Shown here piece after piece: positions 1 through 7,886 of a DNA stretch of 13,725 bases (its first letter is position 1; each line of letters opens with the position of its first letter). The DNA comes from an uncultured Clostridia bacterium. GTDB lineage: Bacteria; Bacillota; Clostridia; Lachnospirales; CAG-274. The position numbers were made by a program, and so were the translations under genes. Location of the stretch: the NCBI GenBank assembly GCA_946630405.1, contig CAMOYW010000004.1, positions 1-13,725 on the forward strand. The letters run 5' to 3'. The notes under the pieces are model-generated. The model was not told the origin of the DNA. It saw nothing but the letters and a program-made list of their open reading frames with translations, and searched no databases.

Positions 1-1379
1 TGGTTGATAGCCTCTATGGTCTGAGGCATTACGCCGTCATCTGCCGCCACCACAAGTATGGCGATATCCGTCACCTGAGCACCTCTCATACGCATGGCGG
101 TAAACGCCTCGTGACCTGGTGTATCAAGGAAAGTAATGGGCTTTTTATTTATGGATACTGTATACGCACCTATGTGCTGTGTGATACCGCCTGCCTCTTT
201 ACCCGTTACGTTTGAATGACGTATGGCATCAAGAAGGGAAGTTTTACCGTGGTCTACATGTCCCATTACAACAACTACGGGAGGTCTTACCACAAGATCC
301 TTCTCATCGTCCTCTTCTTCTTTGAATGCTTCTTCAAATATGTCTATTTCCTTCGCATGCTCTACAAGCACGTTCATGTCAAGGCACATTTCTTCAACGG
401 TATCAAAATCTATCTCCTGATTTATATTTACCATCATGCCCTTTTTCATAAGGCGCATAACTATGGAAGAAGGAGCTACCTTAAGCTTTTCGGCAAGATC
501 CTTTATAGCTATCCTTTCGGCTATCTGTATCTCGAATACTTCCTGAACGGGCTCGGGCTTGGGAGCCTGAGGCTTCTTTGCGGGCTTCTTCTTGGGAGCC
601 TTGAACTGTGCATCGGGATTGTAATTGTTTATATTATTTTTGTTAAAGGCATTTTTATTGTTTTTCTCGTTTTTCTTGCCCTGTTGCTGTCTTTGCTCTC
701 TTGAAGGCTTCCTGTCCTTATCTTTATTGGGCTTTTCAGCTCTTCTTTGAGGCTTTTCCTGCACATCGGGCACAGCCATTTTTTCTTTGCCGAAAGAGTT
801 TCTTTGCGGCTTTCTGTCTCTTTGATTTCCCGAATCGCTACCGCCGAAATCCTTCTTTTCACCTTGAGCTTTGTCCTTAAAACGCTGCTCCTTGGCACCC
901 CTGTTGTCTTTGTTTTCTCTGTTTTCTCTATTCTCTCTCTTATCCTTGCCGAATCTTTCTCCCTCGGGCTTCTTTTTTCCGTCCTTATCTGCAAAAGGCT
1001 TTGCCTTTGCTTCTGTAGCAGGCTTTCCCGTCTGCTCGCCCTGCTTTTTGGGAGCACCTTTACGGTCTTTATTAAATTTATGCTGTTGTTGACCCGGCAT
1101 AAAAAGTTTAGGTCCGTTATTCTTTTTTGCCTCGGACTTTCCTTCTCCCTTTCCTTCACCCTTTTTCTCTGCGGGCTTTTCCTGCTTTTTAGGCTTTTCG
1201 GCACTCTTAGCGTCTCCGCCGTTTGAGGCATAAAGCTTTTTTATCTTCTCTACCTCATTTTCCTCGAGGGTACTCATGTGATTTGTAACCTCGATGCCTA
1301 TTTTTTTCATCTTTTCCAATAATTCCGTATTACTTGTTCCCAGTGTCTTAGACAATTCGTAAACTCTCAGCTTAGACAA
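1..1379 (-). CDS. infB: Translation initiation factor IF-2 (N-terminal 459 codons; 3' part beyond window)
   Basis: IF-2 is the GTPase that brings initiator fMet-tRNA to the 30S subunit and promotes subunit joining. Visible order: an N-terminal IF2_N domain (about residues 1-52, starting MSKLRVYELSK), a long lysine/glutamate/glutamine-rich linker (about 55-275), a second IF2_N-type domain (about 283-335), then the G domain. The G domain shows G1 GHVDHGKT (373-380), G2 GGITQHIGAY (397-406) and G3 DTPGHEAF (419-426). The left edge cuts the gene soon after G3, so the G4 motif and domains II-IV are not seen. The start is TTG at 1379-1377: it gives the conserved N-terminus and lies 9 nt after an AGGAGG at 1394-1389. 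It follows ylxQ by 17 bp in the rimP-nusA operon. The linker includes a short R-E-N repeat (residues 149-157). Identification is certain from the G motifs. Confidence 0.98.
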   Translation of the reverse strand, partial: MSKLRVYELSKTLGTSNTELLEKMKKIGIEVTNHMSTLEENEVEKIKKLYASNGGDAKSAEKPKKQEKPAEKKGEGKGEGKSEAKKNNGPKLFMPGQQQHKFNKDRKGAPKKQGEQTGKPATEAKAKPFADKDGKKKPEGERFGKDKRENRENRENKDNRGAKEQRFKDKAQGEKKDFGGSDSGNQRDRKPQRNSFGKEKMAVPDVQEKPQRRAEKPNKDKDRKPSREQRQQQGKKNEKNNKNAFNKNNINNYNPDAQFKAPKKKPAKKPQAPKPEPVQEVFEIQIAERIAIKDLAEKLKVAPSSIVMRLMKKGMMVNINQEIDFDTVEEMCLDMNVLVEHAKEIDIFEEAFKEEEDDEKDLVVRPPVVVVMGHVDHGKTSLLDAIRHSNVTGKEAGGITQHIGAYTVSINKKPITFLDTPGHEAFTAMRMRGAQVTDIAILVVAADDGVMPQTIEAIN

Positions 1380-1396
1380 TAGAACACACCTCCTAA

Positions 1397-1696
1397 TTAT
1401 TCCATACACCTTTTCATGGCAGAAGCAAACCCGTCATCGGTAACGGCTATCACCATTTTGCCGTACTCACCTATCGGCTCGTTTATCTCCGCCTCCGAAA
1501 AAAGTGTACAAATATCCGTATTATAGTAACTGCATTTATCCTTGAATCTCTTGACCGTGTTTTGACTTGCATCGGATGCAACAAATACAAGCACCGCTTC
1601 GCCGCTCTTAACGGCATTTTCAACACCGTCGCTTCCAAGTATCACCTTTCCCGCCGCCCTTGCAAGGGAGAGCAGGGAGCTTAACTTTCTTTCCAT
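1397..1696 (-). CDS. ylxQ: L7Ae/L30e-family RNA-binding protein YlxQ
   Basis: A 99-residue protein of the L7Ae/L30e/S12e/Gadd45 superfamily, whose members bind kink-turn RNA; the cellular role of bacterial YlxQ is poorly defined. It starts MERKLSSLLSLARAAGKV, and the LxLARxAGKVxxGxxxV pattern is typical of the family. Hydrophobic strands follow (VLVFVASDAS, MVIAVTDDGF). Its place between ylxR and infB is the classic Firmicutes order and supports the call. The gap to ylxR is 17 bp. The sequence before the ATG at 1696 is A/T-rich with no clear Shine-Dalgarno, unlike its neighbours, so it may depend on translation continuing from ylxR. Family assignment is firm; function is inferred from homologues. 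Confidence 0.9.
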   Translation of the reverse strand: MERKLSSLLSLARAAGKVILGSDGVENAVKSGEAVLVFVASDASQNTVKRFKDKCSYYNTDICTLFSEAEINEPIGEYGKMVIAVTDDGFASAMKRCME

Positions 1697-1713
1697 AATT
1701 ATATTTTCAAAAA

Positions 1714-1983
1714 TTATATCTTTTCAAGTGCTTCACGCAGGCTGTCATATATCTCCTGAGGTATTTTGCATTTAAAGGAACGTTCAAGTCCCTTGCTTTT
1801 AAAGGCTGCTTCAAGACATTCGGTATTTTTACATACATAAGCGCCTCTTCCCGATTTTTTGCCCGTAAGGTCTATACAAAAATCACCTTCGGGAGTTTTG
1901 ACAATACGTACAAGCTCTCGTTTATCCTTCATTTCACGACATCCCGTGCATTTACGCAAGGGTATCTTTTTAACAGCGGGCAA
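1714..1983 (-). CDS. rnpM: YlxR/RnpM family nucleic-acid-binding protein
   Basis: A small basic protein of 89 aa in the DUF448/YlxR family. Members bind RNA, and in Bacillus subtilis the protein has been renamed RnpM, a modulator of RNase P. The family signature is visible: the RKCTGC box at residues 10-15 and the GRGAYVC box at 45-51, the latter followed by a second cysteine (C56). The start is TTG at 1983-1981, only 4 nt after the nusA stop. The ribosome binding site GGAG lies inside the last nusA codons, so translation is probably coupled to nusA. No in-frame ATG gives the conserved N-terminus. The operon position between nusA and ylxQ is the standard one. The RNase P role is carried over from homologues. 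Confidence 0.92.
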   Translation of the reverse strand: MPAVKKIPLRKCTGCREMKDKRELVRIVKTPEGDFCIDLTGKKSGRGAYVCKNTECLEAAFKSKGLERSFKCKIPQEIYDSLREALEKI

Positions 1984-1987
1984 AAGA

Positions 1988-3199
1988 TCACTCCTCTTCG
2001 TTCACATCGTCGGACTCGTATTCCTCTACCTGTTCAACACTTTCATCGTACTCTTCAAGGTTTTCGTCTTCTTCGTCGTACTCTTCTTCATACTCGTCGC
2101 CGTATTCGTCATAACGCGAGAAATCTATAAAGTTGGTCGCTCTTGCCTGTGTTTCGCTCTTTATATCTATCTTCCATGATGTAAGCTTTGCCGCAAGACG
2201 CACATTCTGACCTTCTTTACCTATTGCAAGGGAAAGCTGATCGTCGGGTACAACCACTTTGGCGGAACGCTCATCTTCATCCGTAAGCTCCACGGCTACC
2301 ACGCTTGAAGGTCTGAGAGCTGCGGCAATAAATTCCGCACTGTTTTCGCTCCACGGGATAATATCTATCTTCTCGCCGTTTATTGCCTCTACCACCACGT
2401 CAACTCTCGAACCGTTAGGACCTACACATGCTCCTACCGCATCCACATCTTCGCTGTTTGAATATACGGCTATTTTGGTACGTGAACCCGGCTCACGGGC
2501 AACATTTTTGATCTCGACAATGCCGTCGAACACTTCGGGGCTTTCAAGCTCAAAAAGGCGCTTTATCATTTCGTAATGCGTTCTTGATATCTTGACCTGA
2601 GGTCCCTTTGTGGTAAGTTCCACTTTAGAGATGAACACCTTAAGTCTTTGACCGGGATAGTAGCTCTCGCCTGGAATCTGATCTTTGGGTGTAAGAAGTG
2701 CATCTGTTTTTCCAAGGTTTATTACGACATTTCCTCTTGAATCTATCTTTTCGACTATACCCGTCTCCACCTCATGTTCCTTTGAAGAGAATTCGTTAAA
2801 CATATTCTCTCTTTCGGCTTCACGAAGCTTTTGCACTACGACCTGCTTTGCAGTCTGTGCAGATATCCTGCCGAAGTTTCTCGGAGTTATCTCAAAATCG
2901 ACAAAGTCGCCAAGCTCATAGGTCACATTGCTTTTGCTTCCTATTTCGTTCGCTTCGTCAAGACCTATCTCCAAAAATCCGTCGTACACGTCATCCGAGG
3001 CAACTACCTCCTTTTGAGCGTAGACCTTTATCTCGCCCGTCTCTCTGTTCATTACAACCTTTATATTCTGTGATGTGCCGTAATTTCTCTTGCAGGCATT
3101 TTCAAGTGCCGTTTCTATGGCGCTGAAAACCACCTCTCTGTCTATTCCTTTTTCCTTTTCAATGATCGAAAGAGCGGTAAGTAATTCCTGACCGTCCAT
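1988..3199 (-). CDS. nusA: Transcription termination/antitermination factor NusA
   Basis: NusA binds RNA polymerase and nascent RNA to control pausing, termination and antitermination. Domains in order: N-terminal RNAP-binding domain (about 1-133), S1 domain (about 140-208), and two KH domains with loops GPNGSR (260-265) and GKEGQNVR (327-334). The protein is 403 aa. It lacks the C-terminal acidic repeats of the E. coli protein, as in Firmicutes, but has its own very acidic tyrosine/glutamate/aspartate tail (about 361-403). The ATG at 3199 has GGAGG seven nt upstream. It lies 16 bp after rimP and 4 bp before rnpM. NusA often controls its own operon by termination in the leader, and a hairpin able to serve that role is present at 3706-3726. 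Identity is certain; autoregulation is inference. Confidence 0.98.
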   Translation of the reverse strand: MDGQELLTALSIIEKEKGIDREVVFSAIETALENACKRNYGTSQNIKVVMNRETGEIKVYAQKEVVASDDVYDGFLEIGLDEANEIGSKSNVTYELGDFVDFEITPRNFGRISAQTAKQVVVQKLREAERENMFNEFSSKEHEVETGIVEKIDSRGNVVINLGKTDALLTPKDQIPGESYYPGQRLKVFISKVELTTKGPQVKISRTHYEMIKRLFELESPEVFDGIVEIKNVAREPGSRTKIAVYSNSEDVDAVGACVGPNGSRVDVVVEAINGEKIDIIPWSENSAEFIAAALRPSSVVAVELTDEDERSAKVVVPDDQLSLAIGKEGQNVRLAAKLTSWKIDIKSETQARATNFIDFSRYDEYGDEYEEEYDEEDENLEEYDESVEQVEEYESDDVNEEE

Positions 3200-3215
3200 T
3201 ATTAAACCTCCAATT

Positions 3216-3677
3216 TTAAAAATCTATATGCAAACGGGTAGCGGCTATTTTATCTCTTTCAAAAGAAAGCCTTTCGCCGCCTTCCGCAGTTATCACTACT
3301 TTGTTATCTTCAAGCCCTTCAAGTATGCCGAGAAATTCTTTATTTCCCTCGACTGCCTTAAACAGCTTTACCTCGACCTCTCTGCCCTTGTATTTGACAT
3401 ATTCCTTGTCTCTTTTGAGCACTCGGTCAAGCCCGGGGGAACTGACCTCAAAGGTATACGCCTCCTTGGTTATCTTATCGTCAAGCACCTCGCTTATCTG
3501 CCTTGAAGCGGCTTCACACTCGTCTATGGTGACTCCGCCCTCCTTGTCGATAATAACACGCAAAAACCAGCTCGCACCCTCCTTGACATACTCGCAATCC
3601 ACAAATTCAAGCCCGAGTTTATCAAGTATGGGAGTCGAAAGCTCCTCGGTAAGTCTTACGACTTCCTTAGCCTGCAT
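3216..3677 (-). CDS. rimP: Ribosome maturation factor RimP
   Basis: RimP assists maturation of the 30S ribosomal subunit. The protein is 153 aa, normal for the family. It contains the signature EVSSPGLDR (residues 77-85) at the end of the N-terminal domain, preceded by a VTIDECEAASRQIS-type helix (49-62), and a C-terminal SH3-like barrel (about 92-153). The ATG at 3677 follows the strong site AAGGAG at a spacing of 8 nt. It is the first gene of the rimP-nusA-rnpM-ylxQ-infB operon, 16 bp before nusA, with its promoter at 3752-3780. Nothing in the protein is unusual. Confidence 0.96.
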   Translation of the reverse strand: MQAKEVVRLTEELSTPILDKLGLEFVDCEYVKEGASWFLRVIIDKEGGVTIDECEAASRQISEVLDDKITKEAYTFEVSSPGLDRVLKRDKEYVKYKGREVEVKLFKAVEGNKEFLGILEGLEDNKVVITAEGGERLSFERDKIAATRLHIDF

Positions 3678-3694
3678 TTCATCACTCCTTCATA

Positions 3695-3726
3695 AACATA
3701 AACAAAGAGTGGGCTTTGCCCACTCT
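3695..3726 (-). promoter_or_regulatory. Attenuator-like hairpin in the rimP-nusA leader
   Basis: On the minus strand a perfect 9-bp stem (AGAGTGGGC, loop AAA, GCCCACTCT; 3726-3706) is followed by a T-rich run (TTGTTTATGTTTATG). It lies about 20 nt after the predicted transcription start and just before the rimP Shine-Dalgarno. This is the shape of an intrinsic terminator inside a 5' leader. The stem is directly visible; a role in limiting expression of the nusA operon is inference. The U-run is interrupted, so termination may be partial. Confidence 0.6.
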
Positions 3727-3751
3727 CTATCCGACTACTCTATCTTACTAA

Positions 3752-3780
3752 AGTATACCACCGTTACGGTAAATAATCAA
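3752..3780 (-). promoter_or_regulatory. Sigma-A type promoter of the rimP-nusA-infB operon
   Basis: On the minus strand, TTGATT (3780-3775), a 17-bp spacer and TATACT (3757-3752). Transcription should start near 3745. The spacer holds a perfect palindrome ACCGT-T-ACGGT (3760-3770), which could be an operator or chance. This is the best promoter match between the rpoC terminator and rimP. Confidence 0.75.
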
Positions 3781-3802
3781 GAGTAAATTTATTGATTTTT
3801 AA

Positions 3803-3841
3803 GGAAACGCTGATTTATTTCACCCTTTAATCAGTGTTTCC
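3803..3841. repeat. 13-bp palindromic hairpin between rpoC terminator and rimP promoter
   Basis: GGAAACGCTGATT (3803-3815) and AATCAGTGTTTCC (3829-3841) are complementary over 13 positions with one G-T pair, around a 13-nt loop. No T-run follows on either strand, so it is not a typical terminator. It sits upstream of the operon promoter, outside both transcription units as predicted. It could be a dispersed palindromic repeat or a remnant of a small mobile element; the function is unknown. Confidence 0.55.
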
Positions 3842-3866
3842 CTAACACTCACTTTCCTACAAATAC

Positions 3867-3908
3867 AAAACAGCACCGATAACGATCTCTCGTTTTCGGT
3901 GCTGTTTT
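3867..3908 (-). terminator. Intrinsic terminator of the rpoBC operon
   Basis: A 19-bp stem with one mismatch (3867-3885 with 3890-3908; core ACAGCACCGA/TCGGTGCTGT) and a 4-nt loop lies 32 bp after the rpoC stop. The minus strand ends in TTTTGTATTTG. The plus strand also has six Ts, so the hairpin could work both ways, but no plus-strand gene enters from the left. Confidence 0.88.
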
Positions 3909-3940
3909 TTGTCATTTTAAGTTATCGGCTTTTATATTGT

Positions 3941-6900
3941 TTACGCTTCCTCTTCCTCGTTTACCTCATCGGGTCTGTCGAGTTTAAGGTCTATGTGGCG
4001 GTATTCGCTCATACCCGTACCTGCGGGGATGAGTTTACCTATGATAACATTTTCCTTCAAACCGATAAGAGGATCTATTTTACCCTTTATGGCAGCATCC
4101 GTAAGAACTCTTGTAGTCTCCTGGAAGGAAGCTGCGGAAAGGAAGCTCTCCGTTGCGAGGGATGCCTTGGTGATACCCATAAGCACTCTTGTGCCCGTTG
4201 CCCCTACGCCCGCTTCGTCAAGGACTTTCTTGTTCTCATCCTCAAATACGAGCCAATCCACAAGGTCGCCGGGAAGGAGATTTGTATCTCCGCTGTCCTC
4301 TATCTTCACACGCTTAAGCATCTGGCGAACGATGATCTCAATGTGTTTATCGTTGATATCAACACCCTGCTGACGGTAAACTCGCTGTACCTCTTTAACG
4401 ATGTAGTCCTGAACACTTCTTACACCGTTAATTCTGAGGATGTCCTGAGGATTGATGGAACCTTCCGTAATAGGATCGCCGTCGTTGATCTCATCGCCCT
4501 GCATTACCTTGATACGGGAACCGTAAGGGATAAGGTATTCCTTGCTTGTCCCGTCGGCAGCCGTAACTACGACCTCACGCTTGGTCTTGGTTTCGTTTAC
4601 GGTAACTCTGCCGCCGAACTCCGCTATAATGGCAAGACCCTTGGGCTTTCTTGCCTCGAAAAGCTCTTCTACTCTAGGAAGACCCTGTGTAAGGTCGTTA
4701 CCCGAAACACCGCCCGTATGGAAAGTACGCATTGTAAGCTGTGTACCGGGCTCACCTATGGACTGAGCCGCTATAATGCCGACAGCCTCGCCTATACGCA
4801 CCTGTCTGCCGCTTGCCATGTTGGAGCCGTAGCACTTTGCGCATACGCCGTTTTTACACTTACATGTAAGTATATTTCTTATCTTAACGGTCTCGATACC
4901 CGCTTTTACGATCTTATCGGCAGTATCGGGGTCAATAAGCGTATCTCTGGGTATTATCTGAAGATTGGTCTCGGGGTCGATTATATCTTCTGCCGAATAT
5001 CTTCCGCTTATTCTGTCCTTCAAAGGCTCAAGAGTTTCGTTGCCGTCCATGAACGCCTTGACCTCAATGTAAGGTATTTCGCCGTTGTTATGCTCGGCAC
5101 AGTCATACTCTCTTACTATCATATCCTGAGATACGTCTACAAGTCTTCTTGTAAGGTAACCCGAGTCGGCAGTTCTGAGCGCCGTATCGGAAAGACCCTT
5201 TCTTGCGCCGTGAGCGGAAATGAAGTACTCCTGAACGGTAAGACCTTCACGGAAGTTAGCCGTGATAGGAAGCTCAATGGTCTCACCCGTAGGTGATGCC
5301 ATAAGTCCACGCATACCCGCAAGCTGCTTGATCTGTCTGTTGCTACCACGGGCACCGGAATGTGCCATCATGAAGATGTCGTTATACTTACCGAGGTTTG
5401 CAAGAAGTGCGTTCGTTATCTTATCATCGGTCTTTTCCCATGTGGTTATGACCTTGTTGTGACGCTCTTCATCCGTCATGAAGCCTCGTCTGAACATATT
5501 TGTGATCTTGTTGACTTCTTTCTCAGCCTGTTCAAGAAGTTCCTTCTTCTGAGGAGGGATCTCCATAAATGCAACGGAAACGGTAAGTGCCGCTCTTGTG
5601 GAGAACTTGTAACCGAGGCTCTTTATATCGTCGAGCACTACGCAAGTCTCCGTCGAAGGATGCTTTCTTATACATCTGTTGATAATGTTTTTAAGCTCGC
5701 CCTTCTTTACAAGGAAATCTATCTCATACTTAAGAAGATTCTCGGGCAGCGTTCTGTCCACAAATCCGAGATCCTGAGGGATTATTTCGTTAAAGATGAT
5801 CCTGCCTGCGGTGGTCTCGACAATGGATGAGATGTTGTTGAGAGTTCTTCTTACCATTATCTTCTCATGAAGAGTGATGTTGTGGTTATCGTATGCAAGA
5901 AGAGCCTCGTTTTCGTCCATGAAGTATCTGAAGTGTCTTACCTCGACTTCCTTGATACCGCATTTAAGCAGATCCTCTGCCTGTTCGGGCTTGATCTTCT
6001 CTTCCTCTTTTACGATGTAGTAATTCTCGTTCGCAATATCCTTAACGGAATACTTTCCTTCTATTGCTTTTGCAAACTCACTTTCGGAAAGTGAAGCCGT
6101 GCGATATTCTTCCACCTTATCGGTGTCCGCATCCGCCTTAACTTTTATCCTATCTATGCCCGACTTTGCGATAGCTTTCGCTTCATCGGCAGTTATTACC
6201 TCATTTTCCCTTGCAAGTAACTTTTGCTCGCCGGGTCTTACATGGTCGCTTACGCTGTAATGACCCGTAACAGCCTGCTTAAATACTTCCTCGCCCTCCT
6301 CTTCGGAGTATACGATCTTGTCTATCGCCATATCCGTTATCTTATCAAGGGTAAGATAGTATATACCGAGGATCATATCCTGTGTGGGAACGGTAACGGG
6401 TTCACCGTCCGAAGGCTTGAGAAGGTTGTTTGAGGAAAGCAGAAGGAAACGGCACTCTGCCTGAGCCTCAACGCTCAAAGGCACATGTATAGCCATCTGG
6501 TCGCCGTCGAAGTCCGCATTGTACGCCGTACATACAAGGGGATGAAGCTTGATAGCTCTACCCTCTACAAGCACCGGCTCAAACGCCTGGATACCGAGTC
6601 TGTGAAGTGTAGGTGCACGGTTGAGCATAACGGGATGCTCCTTGATGACCTCTTCCAAAACATCCCAGACATCGGCTTCAAGCCTTTCGACCATACGCTT
6701 TGCGCTCTTTATGTTGTGCGCCTTGCCTATTGCCACAAGCTTCTTCATTACGAAGGGCTTGAAAAGCTCTATTGCCATTTCCTTGGGAAGACCGCACTGG
6801 TATATCTTAAGTGTGGGACCTACCACGATAACGGAACGACCGGAGTAGTCAACTCTCTTACCGAGAAGGTTCTGTCTGAAACGACCCTGCTTACCCTTTA

Positions 6901-7876
6901 AAAGGTCGGAAAGCGACTTGAGCTGACGGTTGCCGGGACCCGTAACGGGACGGCCTCTTCTGCCGTTATCTATAAGGGCATCGACTGCCTCTTGAAGCAT
7001 ACGCTTCTCGTTTCTAACAATAATATCGGGAGCAACGCCCATCTCGATAAGCTTTTCAAGACGGTTGTTTCTGTTTATAACTCTTCTGTACAGGTCGTTA
7101 AGGTCGGAAGTTGCAAATCTGCCGCCGTCAAGCTGTACCATAGGACGAAGGTCGGGAGGGATAACGGGGATAGCATCCATTATCATCCACTCGGGCTTGT
7201 TACCCGAACTTCTGAACGCCTCTACGACCTCAAGCTTTTTGATTATCTTGATCTTCTTCTGACCCGTTGCGTTTCCAAGCTCTTTTTTAAGATCTTCCGC
7301 CTCTTGGTCAAGGTCTATCGCCTGAAGAAGTTCCTTTACGGCTTCCGCACCCATACCCACACGGAAAGAACCCGCACCGTAGGTTTCGTAAGCCTCTCTG
7401 TACTGAGCTTCGGTAATGACATCCTTGTATATAAGGTTTGTATCGCCCGAATCAAGCACCACATAGTTTGCAAAGTAAAGCACCTTTTCAAGTGCTCTGG
7501 GGCTCATACCGAGTATGATACCCATTCTGCTGGGGATACCCTTGAAGTACCAAATGTGGCTGACGGGAGCGGCAAGCTCAATGTGACCCATTCTCTCACG
7601 GCGAACCTTGCTCTTTGTGACCTCAACTCCGCAGCGGTCGCAGACTATACCCTTATGGCGTATTCTTTTATACTTACCGCAGTGGCACTCCCAGTCCTTT
7701 GTCGGTCCGAAAATCTTTTCGCAGAAAAGACCGTCCACCTCGGGCTTTAAAGTTCTGTAATTGATCGTTTCGGGCTTTTTAACTTCGCCGTATGACCACT
7801 TGCGTATCTTTTCGGGAGAAGCCAAGCCTATTTTAATTGATTCAAATACAATTGCATTTTCGTTTGTTTCGCTCAT
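3941..7876 (-). CDS. rpoC: DNA-directed RNA polymerase subunit beta'
   Basis: The beta' subunit of RNA polymerase supplies the catalytic magnesium site. Visible features: the N-terminal zinc site (C64, C66, C79, C82), the catalytic NADFDGDQM (453-461; D455, D457, D459), the second zinc site (C926, C1005, C1012, C1015), and the bridge helix/trigger loop region between these sites. The ATG at 7876 is chosen because GGAGGAG lies directly before it, 10 nt after the rpoB stop, and it gives the usual short N-terminus; an upstream in-frame ATG would run back into rpoB. At 1311 aa the protein is about 110 longer than typical Bacillus RpoC. Most of the excess is an insert at about residues 511-656 made of two related modules (531-581, 600-648) that match a module at 951-1001. 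The C-terminus is acidic. Identity is certain. Confidence 0.99.
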   Translation of the reverse strand: MSETNENAIVFESIKIGLASPEKIRKWSYGEVKKPETINYRTLKPEVDGLFCEKIFGPTKDWECHCGKYKRIRHKGIVCDRCGVEVTKSKVRRERMGHIELAAPVSHIWYFKGIPSRMGIILGMSPRALEKVLYFANYVVLDSGDTNLIYKDVITEAQYREAYETYGAGSFRVGMGAEAVKELLQAIDLDQEAEDLKKELGNATGQKKIKIIKKLEVVEAFRSSGNKPEWMIMDAIPVIPPDLRPMVQLDGGRFATSDLNDLYRRVINRNNRLEKLIEMGVAPDIIVRNEKRMLQEAVDALIDNGRRGRPVTGPGNRQLKSLSDLLKGKQGRFRQNLLGKRVDYSGRSVIVVGPTLKIYQCGLPKEMAIELFKPFVMKKLVAIGKAHNIKSAKRMVERLEADVWDVLEEVIKEHPVMLNRAPTLHRLGIQAFEPVLVEGRAIKLHPLVCTAYNADFDGDQMAIHVPLSVEAQAECRFLLLSSNNLLKPSDGEPVTVPTQDMILGIYYLTLDKITDMAIDKIVYSEEEGEEVFKQAVTGHYSVSDHVRPGEQKLLARENEVITADEAKAIAKSGIDRIKVKADADTDKVEEYRTASLSESEFAKAIEGKYSVKDIANENYYIVKEEEKIKPEQAEDLLKCGIKEVEVRHFRYFMDENEALLAYDNHNITLHEKIMVRRTLNNISSIVETTAGRIIFNEIIPQDLGFVDRTLPENLLKYEIDFLVKKGELKNIINRCIRKHPSTETCVVLDDIKSLGYKFSTRAALTVSVAFMEIPPQKKELLEQAEKEVNKITNMFRRGFMTDEERHNKVITTWEKTDDKITNALLANLGKYNDIFMMAHSGARGSNRQIKQLAGMRGLMASPTGETIELPITANFREGLTVQEYFISAHGARKGLSDTALRTADSGYLTRRLVDVSQDMIVREYDCAEHNNGEIPYIEVKAFMDGNETLEPLKDRISGRYSAEDIIDPETNLQIIPRDTLIDPDTADKIVKAGIETVKIRNILTCKCKNGVCAKCYGSNMASGRQVRIGEAVGIIAAQSIGEPGTQLTMRTFHTGGVSGNDLTQGLPRVEELFEARKPKGLAIIAEFGGRVTVNETKTKREVVVTAADGTSKEYLIPYGSRIKVMQGDEINDGDPITEGSINPQDILRINGVRSVQDYIVKEVQRVYRQQGVDINDKHIEIIVRQMLKRVKIEDSGDTNLLPGDLVDWLVFEDENKKVLDEAGVGATGTRVLMGITKASLATESFLSAASFQETTRVLTDAAIKGKIDPLIGLKENVIIGKLIPAGTGMSEYRHIDLKLDRPDEVNEEEEA

Positions 7877-7886
7877 GTTCTCCTCC

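Noticed and set aside
629..1231. 200-codon minus-strand ORF rich in Lys/Arg/Ser
   Set aside because: It is an alternative frame of the infB linker; the infB frame itself encodes the continuous IF-2 N-terminus.
3899..5296. 465-codon plus-strand ORF opposite rpoC
   Set aside because: It lies wholly antisense to the rpoC end and its terminator, has no recognisable domain and no ribosome binding site; long shadow ORFs are expected opposite a codon-biased gene.
6992..7750. 252-codon plus-strand ORF opposite rpoC
   Set aside because: Antisense to conserved rpoC sequence, with no domain or start signal.
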